Source: Nocardia miyunensis NBRC 108239 (GTDB lineage: Bacteria; Actinomycetota; Actinomycetes; Mycobacteriales; Mycobacteriaceae). Taken from it: DNA of 64,000 bases. The notes under the pieces were generated by a model. The model worked only from the letters and a program-made list of their open reading frames with translations. It did not search any database and was not told the origin of the DNA. Positions 8,339-16,412 of this stretch are shown here, one piece after another. The DNA is taken from assembly GCF_001613065.1 (NCBI RefSeq), contig NZ_BDBQ01000037.1, positions 1 through 64,000 of the forward strand, given 5' to 3'. Both the position numbers and the translations under genes were made by a program. Within the stretch, counting starts at the first letter, position 1, and every line of letters begins with the position of its first letter.

Positions 8339-9565
8339 GCGGGCGGTGGACAGGTCCGGGAAGACCTGGATGGCTTCGAGGGCGGCGGCGAACTCGGCGT
8401 GTTTGATCGGGTTGTCCAGGGCGATGCCGAGGCGTTCCTCCACGCGACGCATCCGGTAGCGGACGGTGTTCTCGTGGCAGTAGAGGGCGCGACCGGCTTC
8501 GGCGGCCGAACCGTGTGCCTCTAGCCAAGCCTGCGCGGTAGACAGGAGCGTGCCGCGATCCTCGTCGGGTAGTGCCAGAATTCCGCCGAGGACGCGTCGC
8601 ACGAAACGGCGAGTCGTGTCCGGGTGACTCAGGACGAGTTCGCCCAATGGGGTGTCGGGCAGTTGTTTCATACCGGTGGATCCGGCGGGCATCGTTTCCA
8701 GAGCGATGCTGGCGAATCGCGCGCCCCGGGAGGTTCGGTCGAGGCAGGAGTACTCGGGGCTGACTCCGACCCGGGACGTCGCGGTGGTGGAGATCAGTTC
8801 GAGAACGCCCTCGGTGGTGTGGCGGCGATTGCGGTGGACGATGCCGATCTCGCGATCGGGCTGCGAACGCCAGGCCGATCGAATGTCGCGCAGCGAAAGG
8901 TGATCCTCCAGGTGCGGCAGGGCGCGGTCGCCGGTCGGCGGGGTTTCCGCGACGACCACGAGGAACGCGCCTTCGAACGGCATATCGAGCAGTTGCGCGA
9001 TCTCCCAAGGGGTCTGGTGGTCGCCGAGTGTGCCGTCGATGAGCCCGGCGACCAGTGCCGAGCGTCGGCGATCCAGCGCCACGGCCTGTCTGGTCTTCTC
9101 TCGGCGGTAGCTCTCGGTCACGGAGGTGGAGAATTCGTCGCTCAGCGCCCAGAGTTCGGCGACCGTATCGATCAGCGCGGTGACCGCGCGATCGTCGCGT
9201 TCCCGGGCGGCGAGGAGCATCCAGTTCCAGAAGCAGACGAATCCGAGCCGGAAGGCGCGCAGCACCTCCGGCAGCGCGACATCCTGCGCCGCGCGCTCCT
9301 GACCGGTGCGCCGAGCGGCGCTGATATCGGCCTCCTGGCCGAATTCGAGGAAGTTCAGGATGCCCTCGAGGTTGCTGCGCGCCGATCGATGCAGCAGGGC
9401 CGTGGGAACCACGGCTTCGTCCCGGTACATATCGATGTTGTCCCGGATCATCGCGACCAGTTCGTCGGCGACCTCGTCGAGCCGTCGTCGTTCCGATACC
9501 AGCAGCTCTCGAAGGTCCGGATGTGGTTCACGACGGCGCACGTAGGCGATGCTACCGGCTGCCAC
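8318..9565 (-). CDS. PucR/CdaR-family transcriptional regulator, C-terminus altered by the IS
   Basis: A regulator of about 415 aa with the standard layout: an N-terminal helical domain, a central GGDEF-like/CdaR region, and a C-terminal PucR helix-turn-helix (CHENTVRYRMRRVEERLGI). The frame stays open well upstream; GTG 9565 is favoured, with GTG 9541 as an alternative, because clear family similarity starts there. The last residues after ARL are read from the right end of the insertion sequence (GRVSQ, stop at 8318). Removing the IS in silico restores a natural ending of six codons (EPDQRL) followed by TGA on the far side. The HTH is complete, so the protein may still work. Its target is unknown. 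Confidence 0.82.
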   Translation of the reverse strand: MAAGSIAYVRRREPHPDLRELLVSERRRLDEVADELVAMIRDNIDMYRDEAVVPTALLHRSARSNLEGILNFLEFGQEADISAARRTGQERAAQDVALPEVLRAFRLGFVCFWNWMLLAARERDDRAVTALIDTVAELWALSDEFSTSVTESYRREKTRQAVALDRRRSALVAGLIDGTLGDHQTPWEIAQLLDMPFEGAFLVVVAETPPTGDRALPHLEDHLSLRDIRSAWRSQPDREIGIVHRNRRHTTEGVLELISTTATSRVGVSPEYSCLDRTSRGARFASIALETMPAGSTGMKQLPDTPLGELVLSHPDTTRRFVRRVLGGILALPDEDRGTLLSTAQAWLEAHGSAAEAGRALYCHENTVRYRMRRVEERLGIALDNPIKHAEFAAALEAIQVFPDLSTARLGRVSQ

Positions 9566-9823
9566 CGCGGCCGGGACCTGACGACCGCGATGGCAGCGGC
9601 GGGCGTCCGCGTGTGCGAGGCCGCCGACGCTGAATTGTTGCCCCCGACAAAATCCGGCGGATCGAGTTTGTCGGCGTCGATATGGGGTCCGGGCGGCCGG
9701 TCCACGAGAATTGAACTCGCACGCGGAGGTCGGCAGAGCACTGAGCCGCCCGGCTGGTCTTCGCGGGCAACGGGTATGTATTTGTGCCGTCGAAACATGT
9801 TGGTGTTCAACGGTATCGGCGGG
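9566..9823. other. Intergenic region upstream of the PucR-type gene
   Basis: I see no gene here. Short open frames exist on both strands but lack family resemblance and ribosome-binding sites. The stretch should hold the promoter of the leftward PucR-type regulator; no clear -35/-10 pair or palindrome stood out. Confidence 0.4.
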
Positions 9824-9870
9824 ACGTGCGCTGGCCGGGCCCTTATCCGAGGGGCCCGGCCAGCGCACGT
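9824..9870 (-). terminator. Strong hairpin after the TetR gene
   Basis: A perfect 19-bp inverted repeat: acgtgcgctggccgggccc at 9824-9842 and its complement at 9852-9870, separated by a 9-nt loop. It begins 10 nt beyond the stop of the leftward TetR gene, the position of an intrinsic terminator, although no T-run follows. It would shield the downstream PucR-type gene from read-through. Confidence 0.75.
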
Positions 9871-9880
9871 TCGGGGGTGA

Positions 9881-10516
9881 TCACGCAGGCGGATTCCCGT
9901 AGGCGCGCAGGAACGTGTCGACCGCGCTGTCGGCGAGTCTGCGCAACTCCGCGACCGCGAGTTTGCGGGTACCGCTTCGGGAGCGGATCTGCAGCGGGCC
10001 GGTGAGCAGGGCGAGGAACTGTTCGGCGGCCGTGGCGGGGTCGGCCGAACGCAGGCGGCCGGCGAGCATCAGGTGCGCCATTCGATCACTCAGCGCCTCG
10101 GTGATCCTTCCGGACGTTCGATCCTGCACGCTGTCGAGCAGGTCGGGGAAGACCGGTGTCTGGGCGGCGGTCAGCGAGCGCAGCGAGCGTGACTGGTCGC
10201 TCGCGCAGATCCGCAGCAGCCGGAGTGCCGAATCATTCAGCGCCGCAGGCAGATCCGCGCCCGGATCACGCAGCGGCGCGATCGCGGCCACACATTGCGC
10301 CCCGACCGCGTCGCCGACTGTCTCGATGGCGTGCCGGAACAGGGTCTCCTTGTCGGTGAGGTGGTTGTAGACCGTGGGCTTGGCGACCCCGGCCTCGTCG
10401 GCGATCTCCTGCACACACGCCTGGCTGTAGCCGCGCCGGGCGAAGACTGTGAAGGCCCCGTCGAGGATGGCCTGCCGCTTATCAATCCGGCCGTGTGCGC
10501 CCGCAGCTTTCGTCAC
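9881..10516 (-). CDS. TetR-family transcriptional repressor
   Basis: A 211-aa TetR regulator. The N-terminal HTH is clear (about residues 14-60, with VQEIADEAGVAKPTVYNHLTD-type sequence), followed by a C-terminal AefR-like ligand domain. ATG 10516 faces a rightward Dabb-domain gene 109 nt away. A promoter overlapped by a palindrome lies between them, so this protein most likely represses both its own gene and the neighbour. The ligand is unknown. The gene is closed by a strong hairpin just after its stop. Confidence 0.9.
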   Translation of the reverse strand: MTKAAGAHGRIDKRQAILDGAFTVFARRGYSQACVQEIADEAGVAKPTVYNHLTDKETLFRHAIETVGDAVGAQCVAAIAPLRDPGADLPAALNDSALRLLRICASDQSRSLRSLTAAQTPVFPDLLDSVQDRTSGRITEALSDRMAHLMLAGRLRSADPATAAEQFLALLTGPLQIRSRSGTRKLAVAELRRLADSAVDTFLRAYGNPPA

Positions 10517-10545
10517 TTACACAGATTATCCGCTGGTGCAAACCC

Positions 10546-10611
10546 TTGAACCAGGCGGTGCAGACCGGCTATCTTCTAGATTGGTTCATAAGAATGAACC
10601 AGCAGGTTCAA
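10546..10611 (+). promoter_or_regulatory. Promoter and TetR operator of the Dabb-domain gene
   Basis: A perfect palindrome, GGTTCATAAGAATGAACC, lies at 10583-10600. Two outer half-sites match it: TTGAACC at 10546-10552 and GGTTCAA at 10605-10611. A plausible promoter is TTGAAC (10546-10551) with TATCTT (10570-10575) at an 18-nt spacing, placing the palindrome right at the transcription start. This is the classic position for a TetR operator and the divergent TetR gene is the obvious binder. A good ribosome-binding site, AGGAGG, follows at 10615-10620. Confidence 0.75.
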
Positions 10612-10625
10612 TTCAGGAGGTAGTC

Positions 10626-11027
10626 ATGATCGTCCATCTGCTGCGTTTCGGATTCCGGGACGAGACCAGCGAGAAGCAGAAGGCTCAGGTTCTGGCCCTG
10701 ATGCGGCGCACCGCCGCCGTCGACTCCGTATCGTTCTCGGCCGTCGGCCAGCACCTCGGCGATCCCGTCGAGGGATACACCCACGGCTACTGTGTCGGCA
10801 TCGCCGACCTCCCGGCTCTCGAGCGATACATGTACGACCCGATCCACCTCGCGGGCGACCCCGACATCATCCCGCACCTGTCCCGCCTCGCCGTGGGGCC
10901 GACCGTATCCGACGACCTCGATCCCGAACTGGGCACGAAGATCATGGCCCTGAATGACCGCAAACTGGCCGACTACCCGGAGTGGGCCCAGCTGATGAAA
11001 ACCATCCCGGACTTCCGAATCGCCTGA
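10626..11027 (+). CDS. Dabb (stress-responsive A/B barrel) domain protein
   Basis: A 133-aa protein with a single Dabb ferredoxin-like domain at about residues 2-98: the MIVHLLRFGF start, a GYTHGYCVGIADLPALERY strand-helix, and PIHLAGDPDIIPHL in place of the usual HPxHxxF element. Dabb domains dimerise into a barrel; some are olivetolic-acid-cyclase-like enzymes, most are uncharacterised. ATG 10626 has AGGAGG five bases upstream. It is probably the main target of the divergent TetR repressor. The C-terminal 35 residues (about 99-133) are not part of the core domain. Confidence 0.82.
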   Translation: MIVHLLRFGFRDETSEKQKAQVLALMRRTAAVDSVSFSAVGQHLGDPVEGYTHGYCVGIADLPALERYMYDPIHLAGDPDIIPHLSRLAVGPTVSDDLDPELGTKIMALNDRKLADYPEWAQLMKTIPDFRIA

Positions 11028-11202
11028 TTCCGGAGAACTTCCAGAGGTGGACCGCTGCGGGCAGACAAGCACGGTTGCTGGGTAAATCGAACCGGCCGCT
11101 CGTTAATGCCCCCATTCCGGCGGCAATGTGGCTGCCGATATAGCCGATATAGAGGTATGAATGCCCTAGAGCCACAGCGGGTTTGATCAATACGTTGGTC
11201 GA

Positions 11203-12234
11203 GTGAAACTAGGAATCGGTCTGGGCGCTTTCGGGCTTCGCGCTGGTGTGTCGACCCGCGGCATCGGACTCGGCGCGGGCCCGTTCTCGGTAGGGCACTC
11301 GTGGCGCTCGGGGCGGCGTGGCGGGGGCGGCTGCCTGACGCTTCTCGGGGCTTTGTTCGTCCTCGGGATAATTGCTGCGTTCCTGTTGTGGCCGTATGAG
11401 CTGGGAACTGCTCTCGCGGTGAGCCTCGGAGCGTCGAACCCCTCTGCTGCAAGAACTTTCGTGGGCTGCCTATTCGAATGGCCCTGGCTGACCCTGTTGA
11501 TTTTTCTGGTCGTTCAGGGGGCGCGGAGCAGGCGGCGAGCGGCCATGATCCCTCCTGTTCCACCGGCGGCATGGCAATCGACGCCACCCCGCGGTCAACT
11601 GGCACCCGGACAGATGGGGTGGCCGTCCGGTGGATATCCGCAAGGGATTCACCCGATGCCCGCGGCCAGTAGGAGATCTCGTTCCCCGGGCACCGATTCG
11701 TTGTTGATTGCGGCCGCCATCTCGGCGGTGCTGGTGGTCTTCGGTGGGATTGTCGAGTTCAAGCCGAACCACGGTGCCGTGGTGAACGTTGCGGCTGTCC
11801 CGATCTCGGCGGCGGACGATGACGCGGTAGCTGAGGCGACGACGGGCCCCGAGTCTGGGATGCGATCGGCTTCCGCTGCTCCGGCCCCCTCTTCGATGGG
11901 AAATGTCGATGATCCCGGGATGGACATCGACGGGCAGGGCTTCGTCGCTCATCCGGGAGCCCGCTGCGATTTCACGAATCCGGCGGTGGCCATCGGTCGC
12001 ACCGCCCGGTCACTCGTAGTGATCTGTGAAACCGGGGTCGGCCGCCTGTATTACAAAGGGTTGCGTCTCGGTACCGGGACGTCGGTCGAGATTGATGACC
12101 CGGTGCGGACAGCTACCGGATTTCGTGTGACGAATGCGGGAGTGCAGTACGCGCTGTCTCCTACCGCGCTCGTGATCACCTCGGGTGCAACACAATTAGC
12201 GGACGAGCCGATGCTGAGTTACTGGTCGGGGTAG
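11203..12234 (+). CDS. Membrane protein with Gly-rich DUF4236-like N-terminus, function unknown
   Basis: I do not recognise the whole protein (343 aa). The first 35 residues (KLGIGLGAFGLRAGVSTRGI and following) resemble the short Gly-rich repeat of DUF4236 proteins. Hydrophobic segments lie at about 44-68, 92-108 and 165-185, followed by a low-complexity Ala/Ser/Asp linker and an extracytoplasmic C-terminal domain (about 245-343) with two Cys that might pair. GTG 11203 is the first start; no strong ribosome-binding site is seen. It stands alone, with 175 nt upstream and 239 nt downstream that hold no other gene. Confidence 0.6.
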   Translation: MKLGIGLGAFGLRAGVSTRGIGLGAGPFSVGHSWRSGRRGGGGCLTLLGALFVLGIIAAFLLWPYELGTALAVSLGASNPSAARTFVGCLFEWPWLTLLIFLVVQGARSRRRAAMIPPVPPAAWQSTPPRGQLAPGQMGWPSGGYPQGIHPMPAASRRSRSPGTDSLLIAAAISAVLVVFGGIVEFKPNHGAVVNVAAVPISAADDDAVAEATTGPESGMRSASAAPAPSSMGNVDDPGMDIDGQGFVAHPGARCDFTNPAVAIGRTARSLVVICETGVGRLYYKGLRLGTGTSVEIDDPVRTATGFRVTNAGVQYALSPTALVITSGATQLADEPMLSYWSG

Positions 12235-12473
12235 GAGTTCGGACAACCATCTCGAACGGCCGGCGAGCGAGGATCCGGCGGCATGGGCGGCCGCATGTTC
12301 GAGGGTGCCGCCACGGCGATCGAAGTCGGCTCGAGGCGGCTGTCGGGCACAGGCCGGTCACCTGGTTATTGTCGGCGGGAGCATCCTGAAGACTCGGTGG
12401 CCGAACACCCGGCAGCGGATCGCCGGAGGGGAGGGTCTCGCCAAAGTAGAACGTGTTCCTATAACGTCGGGGT

Positions 12474-12920
12474 GTGCAGAAAGAACAACGCCCTGCGGTG
12501 GCAGATTGGTTCACCGCGGAGGACGGGGCGGTGCGTCTCGTGGGAAGTCGGTGCGAGGTTTGCAGGACGCCGTACTTTCCGCGGAACACGCTGGCCTGCC
12601 GGAATCCGCAGTGTGCAAGCCCGAAGGACGGCTCCGAGCTGGCCGAATACCTGTTCTCCACGCGTGGCCGGATCTGGTCGTACGCCGACGCCCGGTATAA
12701 ACCACCCGCGCCGTACGTCTCGTCCGATCCGTTCGAGCCCTATGTCGTCGCGGCGGTCGAGCTCGAGGTCGAGCAGATGGTGATCCTCGGGCAGGTTGTG
12801 CGCGGGCTGACCGTGGACGACCTGGCCGTCGGCATGCCGGTCGAGCTGACCCTCGGCGTGCTGTACGAGGACGAGGAAGCGGAGCACACGGTGTGGATGT
12901 GGAGGCCGGTCGATGCCTGA
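12474..12920 (+). CDS. DUF35 OB-fold protein with rubredoxin-like zinc ribbon
   Basis: A 148-aa protein with Cys27, Cys30, Cys42 and Cys47 forming a zinc ribbon, followed by an OB-fold (about 60-140), the standard DUF35 arrangement. Stand-alone DUF35 proteins are partners of thiolase-like enzymes; in steroid side-chain degradation the DUF35 part of ChsH2 binds and activates the aldolase Ltp2. Here the stop overlaps the start of a thiolase-fold gene by 8 nt, so the same kind of complex is likely. The start is GTG 12474. A role in breaking a C-C bond of an acyl-CoA is inferred from the pair, not shown. Confidence 0.88.
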   Translation: MQKEQRPAVADWFTAEDGAVRLVGSRCEVCRTPYFPRNTLACRNPQCASPKDGSELAEYLFSTRGRIWSYADARYKPPAPYVSSDPFEPYVVAAVELEVEQMVILGQVVRGLTVDDLAVGMPVELTLGVLYEDEEAEHTVWMWRPVDA

Positions 12921-14115
12921 TACGAATGCTCGCGACATTGCCGTCCTCGGTGCGGGTATGCACCAGTGGGGTAAATGGGGTCGCAATTTCGTCGAATACG
13001 GGCTGGTCGCGGCACGCGCGGCGCTGGCGGACGCCGGGGTGGACCACCGCGACGTCGGCTATATCGCGGGCGCGGACACCATCCGAAACGGGTACCCGGG
13101 TTTCGTCTCCGGTGCGACCTTCGCCCAGGCGCTGGGCTGGTCGGGTGCGCGGATCTCGAGCAGCTACGCCGCCTGCGCATCGGGCGCGCAGGCCATCGCC
13201 AACGCGCGCGCCCAGATCCTGGCCGGACTGACCGATGTGGCGCTGGTGGTCGGCGCGGACGCCGCTCCGAAGGGCTTCTTCCAGCCGGTCGGTGGCGAAC
13301 GTCGCGACGATCCGGACTGGTTGCGCTTCCACTTGCTCGGAGCCACCAACCCGATCTACTTCGCGCTGTACGCCCGTCGCCGGATGGCGCTGCACGGCGC
13401 CACGCTCGACGATTTCGCCGCGGTCAAGGTGAAGAACGCCCGCCACGGGCTGAACAATCCGTACGCCCGCTACCGGAAAGAGGTCTCGGCCGAAGAGGTC
13501 GCGGCGTCGGCGATCGTCTCGGACCCGTTGCGGCTGTTGGACATCTGCGCGACCAGTGACGGCGGTGCGGCGCTGGTGCTGACCTCGATGGAGTGCGCGC
13601 GTCGCCACGGCATCAGCGACCCGGTCCGCATCCGCGGGTTGTCGACGGTGACGCCGACGTTCCCGAAAACCGTTCTGGACCTGCCGGATTTCGCGACCGA
13701 CTCCGCCGTGGCGTTCGAGGCGCCACCGCGCGCATTCCGTTCGGCGATCGCGGACGCCGCGTACGAGGAGGCCGGTCTCGGCCCGGCCGATCTGTCCTTC
13801 GCGGAGGTCTACGACCTGTCCACCGCGCTGGAACTCGATTGGTACGAGGACATCGGGCTGTGCGAGGTCGGCGGCGCCGAGGAGTTGTTGCGCAGTGGCG
13901 CAACGACTCTGGGCGGTCGCGTGCCGGTGAATCCCAGCGGCGGATTGGCCAGCTTCGGTGAGGCGATCCCCGCGCAGGCGATCGCGCAGATCTGCGAACT
14001 CACCTGGCAGCTGCGCGGTCAGGCCGACGGACGTCAGGTGGAGAACGCTCGGGCGGGAATCGCGGTGAACCAGGGCCTGTTCGGCCACGGTTCGGCGATC
14101 ATCGCCACGCGCTGA
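12913..14115 (+). CDS. Thiolase-fold lipid-transfer protein / acyl-CoA aldolase (Ltp-like)
   Basis: A 400-aa member of the SCP2-type thiolase/Ltp family. Cys88 sits in SSSYAACASGAQA at the position of the thiolase nucleophile. The conserved late motifs are present: EVYDLSTALELDWYEDIG, VNPSGGLASFGEA and the GHGSAII end. It lacks the classic C-terminal Cys-Gly motif of biosynthetic thiolases, as in Ltp proteins that act as retro-aldolases with a DUF35 partner. It is coupled to the preceding DUF35 gene by an 8-nt overlap, and a hairpin terminator follows. The substrate is probably an acyl-CoA from sterol or branched-chain catabolism; no other sterol genes are nearby. Confidence 0.87.
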   Translation: MPDTNARDIAVLGAGMHQWGKWGRNFVEYGLVAARAALADAGVDHRDVGYIAGADTIRNGYPGFVSGATFAQALGWSGARISSSYAACASGAQAIANARAQILAGLTDVALVVGADAAPKGFFQPVGGERRDDPDWLRFHLLGATNPIYFALYARRRMALHGATLDDFAAVKVKNARHGLNNPYARYRKEVSAEEVAASAIVSDPLRLLDICATSDGGAALVLTSMECARRHGISDPVRIRGLSTVTPTFPKTVLDLPDFATDSAVAFEAPPRAFRSAIADAAYEEAGLGPADLSFAEVYDLSTALELDWYEDIGLCEVGGAEELLRSGATTLGGRVPVNPSGGLASFGEAIPAQAIAQICELTWQLRGQADGRQVENARAGIAVNQGLFGHGSAIIATR

Positions 14116-14129
14116 TCCGCTGCCGACAT

Positions 14130-14158
14130 CGAAAACCCGGGCCCTGCCCGGGTTTTCG
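14130..14158 (+). terminator. Intrinsic terminator-like hairpin after the thiolase gene
   Basis: A perfect 13-bp stem, cgaaaacccgggc at 14130-14142 with its complement at 14146-14158 and a 3-nt loop, lies 14 nt after the thiolase stop. The TTTT sits inside the second arm rather than after it, as is common in high-GC genomes. Confidence 0.8.
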
Positions 14159-14171
14159 GGAATCGGCCACC

Positions 14172-15316
14172 GTGATCGGCCCGCCGCGCAAAGCGCCGTT
14201 CATCGCCGCGGCCACCCTCGCGCAGGTCGATCTGCCGATGTGCCGGGCCGTGGACGACCACACCGTCGAAATCGCCCTGCACACGCCGTCGTTCGAATTT
14301 CCGCTGGCGTTGTCCGCGTACGGCACCAAGATCGTCCAGGACGGTGCGACCGACTTCTCGAAACCGGTGGGCACCGGCCCGTTCGTCTTCGAATCGTTCG
14401 AAGCGGGTAGGCAGTTCACCGCGCGAGCCAACGAGTGGTACTGGGACGGCCCGCCCGCCGTGCGTCATCTGCGGTTGGTCAGCGCGGATGCGGACGCGCG
14501 TCTCGCAGCGGTGCAGAGCGGCCAGATCGACTACGCCGACAACCTGACTCCTTCCGCGGCACGGGTATTGCGCGGGCGGTCGGGTATCTCGGTGCGGTCG
14601 ACACCGAACAGCGGCATCTACTTCTTCGCGATGAAGACCGATCGCGCGCCCTTCGACAATCCGGACGTGCGGCGCGCGGTGATGCGGATGGTCGATCGCA
14701 AGGAACTGGTGAAGGTCGCGCTCGGGGGGATGGTGCGGTCGGCAACGACGTCTTCGGCAAGGGCTACCAGTACTACACCGAACTGCCGCAGCACATCCAT
14801 GATCCCGACGAGGCGGGACGGCTGCTGAGCCGGGCGGGTGTGCGGGATCTGTCCTTCGATCTGTTTACCGCGCCGGTGGACTTCGGATTCGAAGCGGCAA
14901 GGCTTTTCGCCGATCAGGCCGCGACATGCGGTGTCCGGGTGAACGTGGTCATCGGATCCAAGGACAGCTACTATGCCGACGCGCTGAAGACCGGTCAGCT
15001 CACCATGGGCCAGTCCGGCCCGCTGGCGGTGCCCAATCACTTCGCCTCGCGGCTGCTGACCAGCTCCCCGCAGAACCGCACGAAATGGTCCGATCCGGAA
15101 TTCGACGCGCTCTACGCCAGGGCGCAGGCGACGCCGACCGCGGAGGGACGCGCGGCCATTTATCGCACGATGCACGAAATCCTCTACGACCGAGGCGGAT
15201 TCGTCTTCTTCGGCAGCAGCTACTGGAATACGGCCGTACGCAACGGTTTCCGCGATACCCCTGCAGCGGTGCCGAATTCGCACGAGTGGGCTCGCTTCGA
15301 CGAGGTGACCGCGTGA
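14172..15316 (+). pseudogene. Truncated and frameshifted extracellular solute-binding protein (SBP_bac_5 type)
   Basis: The remnant encodes the middle and C-terminal parts of a peptide/nickel-type binding protein (motifs VGTGPFVFESF and NSGIYFFAMKTDRAPFDNPDVRRAVMR-like, then KDSYYADAL and the end FFGSSYWNTAVRNGF). There is no signal peptide and the first 150-200 residues of the family are missing; the frame begins at a GTG just after the thiolase terminator. A second lesion sits at the G6 run 14725-14730: one more G would restore LGGDGAVGNDVFGKG and continue in the other frame to the stop at 15316. The intact permease and ATPase genes follow, so the importer has probably lost its own receptor. 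Confidence 0.8.
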
Positions 15317-15459
15317 CGGCAGGGGGCCTGGACGCGCGCATCGTCGGTGTCGACGCGGATCCGCTGTTGCTGGGACCGGCCGATGCCACCCTCGGTAGTG
15401 ACCGCTGGACCACCGCACCGCACCGGGTGATCCGGGAGCCACTGCGAGCGCTGACGTGA
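15313..15459 (+). CDS. Small coupled ORF (48 aa), possible gene remnant
   Basis: GTG 15313 overlaps the stop of the binding-protein remnant (GTGA) and its TGA at 15457-15459 overlaps the start of the permease gene (GTGA at 15456). The product (VTAGGLDARIVGVDADPLLL and following) has no family I recognise and looks like a piece of a larger protein. The double 4-nt coupling suggests that it arose as the scar of a deleted gene that once linked the receptor and permease genes, or that it is a real small protein of the operon. Confidence 0.4.
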   Translation: MTAGGLDARIVGVDADPLLLGPADATLGSDRWTTAPHRVIREPLRALT

Positions 15460-16412
15460 CCGCACGCTTCGTGTTGCGGCGGGCCGGGATCGGGGTGGGA
15501 CAGGTCGTCGTGCTGCTGGTATTGGTGTTCGTGCTGTCGCTGCTGTTGCCCGGTGATGCCGCGGACGTACGGAGCAACGATATCCTCGGCGCGGATCAGC
15601 GAGCTGCGGCCCGGCATCTGCTCGGGCTGGATGTCGCACCGGCCCAACGCTTTCTGCAATGGCTCGGGCATGCGGCGACGGGGGATTTCGGGGTGTCCTA
15701 CGCCAGCGGCCAGGATGTCGGGAGCCTGATCGCGCGGCCGTTCCTGATGACGGGCCTGGTGGCCGTGCTGGCGTTGGTGCTGCTGGCACCCGTCGCGGTG
15801 ACGGCGGGTTTCGCGGCGGGACTGCGGCCCGGCTCGGTGCGTGATCGGGTCATCACCACGGTCAGCATCGCCCTGGATTCGATACCGGATTTCGTGTTGG
15901 CGGTGCTGCTGGTGACCTATGTCGCGGTGGATCTGCGACTGTTGCCCGCGACATTTCTCGGCATCGATCCGCGGACGGTGCCGGCCCGGCCCGAATATCT
16001 GGTGTTGCCGCTGATCGTGATGGTCGCCCGGGTGGCCGCGCCGCTGGTGCGGCTGGTCCGATCCGGTGTCGTAGACGTGCTGGACCAGCCATACGTGCAG
16101 CAGGCGCGTCGCCTCGGGGTGGGGCGCGGATCGCTGCTGGTCCGGCACGTCGCGCCGAATGCACTGGGACCGGCGCTGCAAGAGCTGGGCCGTACCGGCG
16201 ATGGACTGCTCTCGGGTGTGCTGATCGTGGAGGCCGTGTTCGTCATGCCGGGGATCGCCTCGCAGCTGATCGGTGCGATCGGCAATCGCGACGATTCGGT
16301 GATTCTGGCGATCGTGCTGATCACGGGTGTCATCGCGATAGTGATCAATCTCGGGATCGATCTGCTGGGTGGTCGGATGGTGCCGCGTTCGCGCGAAGGC
16401 GTCGGGGGATGA
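15456..16412 (+). CDS. ABC transporter permease, DppB/NikB type
   Basis: A 318-aa inner-membrane permease of the peptide/nickel importer family. It has one N-terminal helix (about 13-32), a periplasmic loop with the LLGLD...QRFLQWLGHAATGDFG motif of DppB proteins, and five further helices containing the EAA-type coupling loop (RLVRSGVVDVLDQPYVQQAR, about 195-214). GTG 15456 overlaps the preceding small ORF. It forms an operon with the next two genes and would pair with the next permease. Since the local receptor gene is broken, a receptor encoded elsewhere would be needed. Confidence 0.9.
   Translation: MTARFVLRRAGIGVGQVVVLLVLVFVLSLLLPGDAADVRSNDILGADQRAAARHLLGLDVAPAQRFLQWLGHAATGDFGVSYASGQDVGSLIARPFLMTGLVAVLALVLLAPVAVTAGFAAGLRPGSVRDRVITTVSIALDSIPDFVLAVLLVTYVAVDLRLLPATFLGIDPRTVPARPEYLVLPLIVMVARVAAPLVRLVRSGVVDVLDQPYVQQARRLGVGRGSLLVRHVAPNALGPALQELGRTGDGLLSGVLIVEAVFVMPGIASQLIGAIGNRDDSVILAIVLITGVIAIVINLGIDLLGGRMVPRSREGVGG

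Noticed and set aside
12511..14088. A 525-codon open frame opposite the DUF35-thiolase genes
   Set aside because: It is a shadow of the thiolase frame; the plus-strand genes have complete motifs and coupling.
14725..14730. Programmed -1 frameshift in the binding-protein gene
   Set aside because: A G6 run alone is not a known slippery signal, and the gene already lacks its 5' third, so loss of function is the simpler reading.
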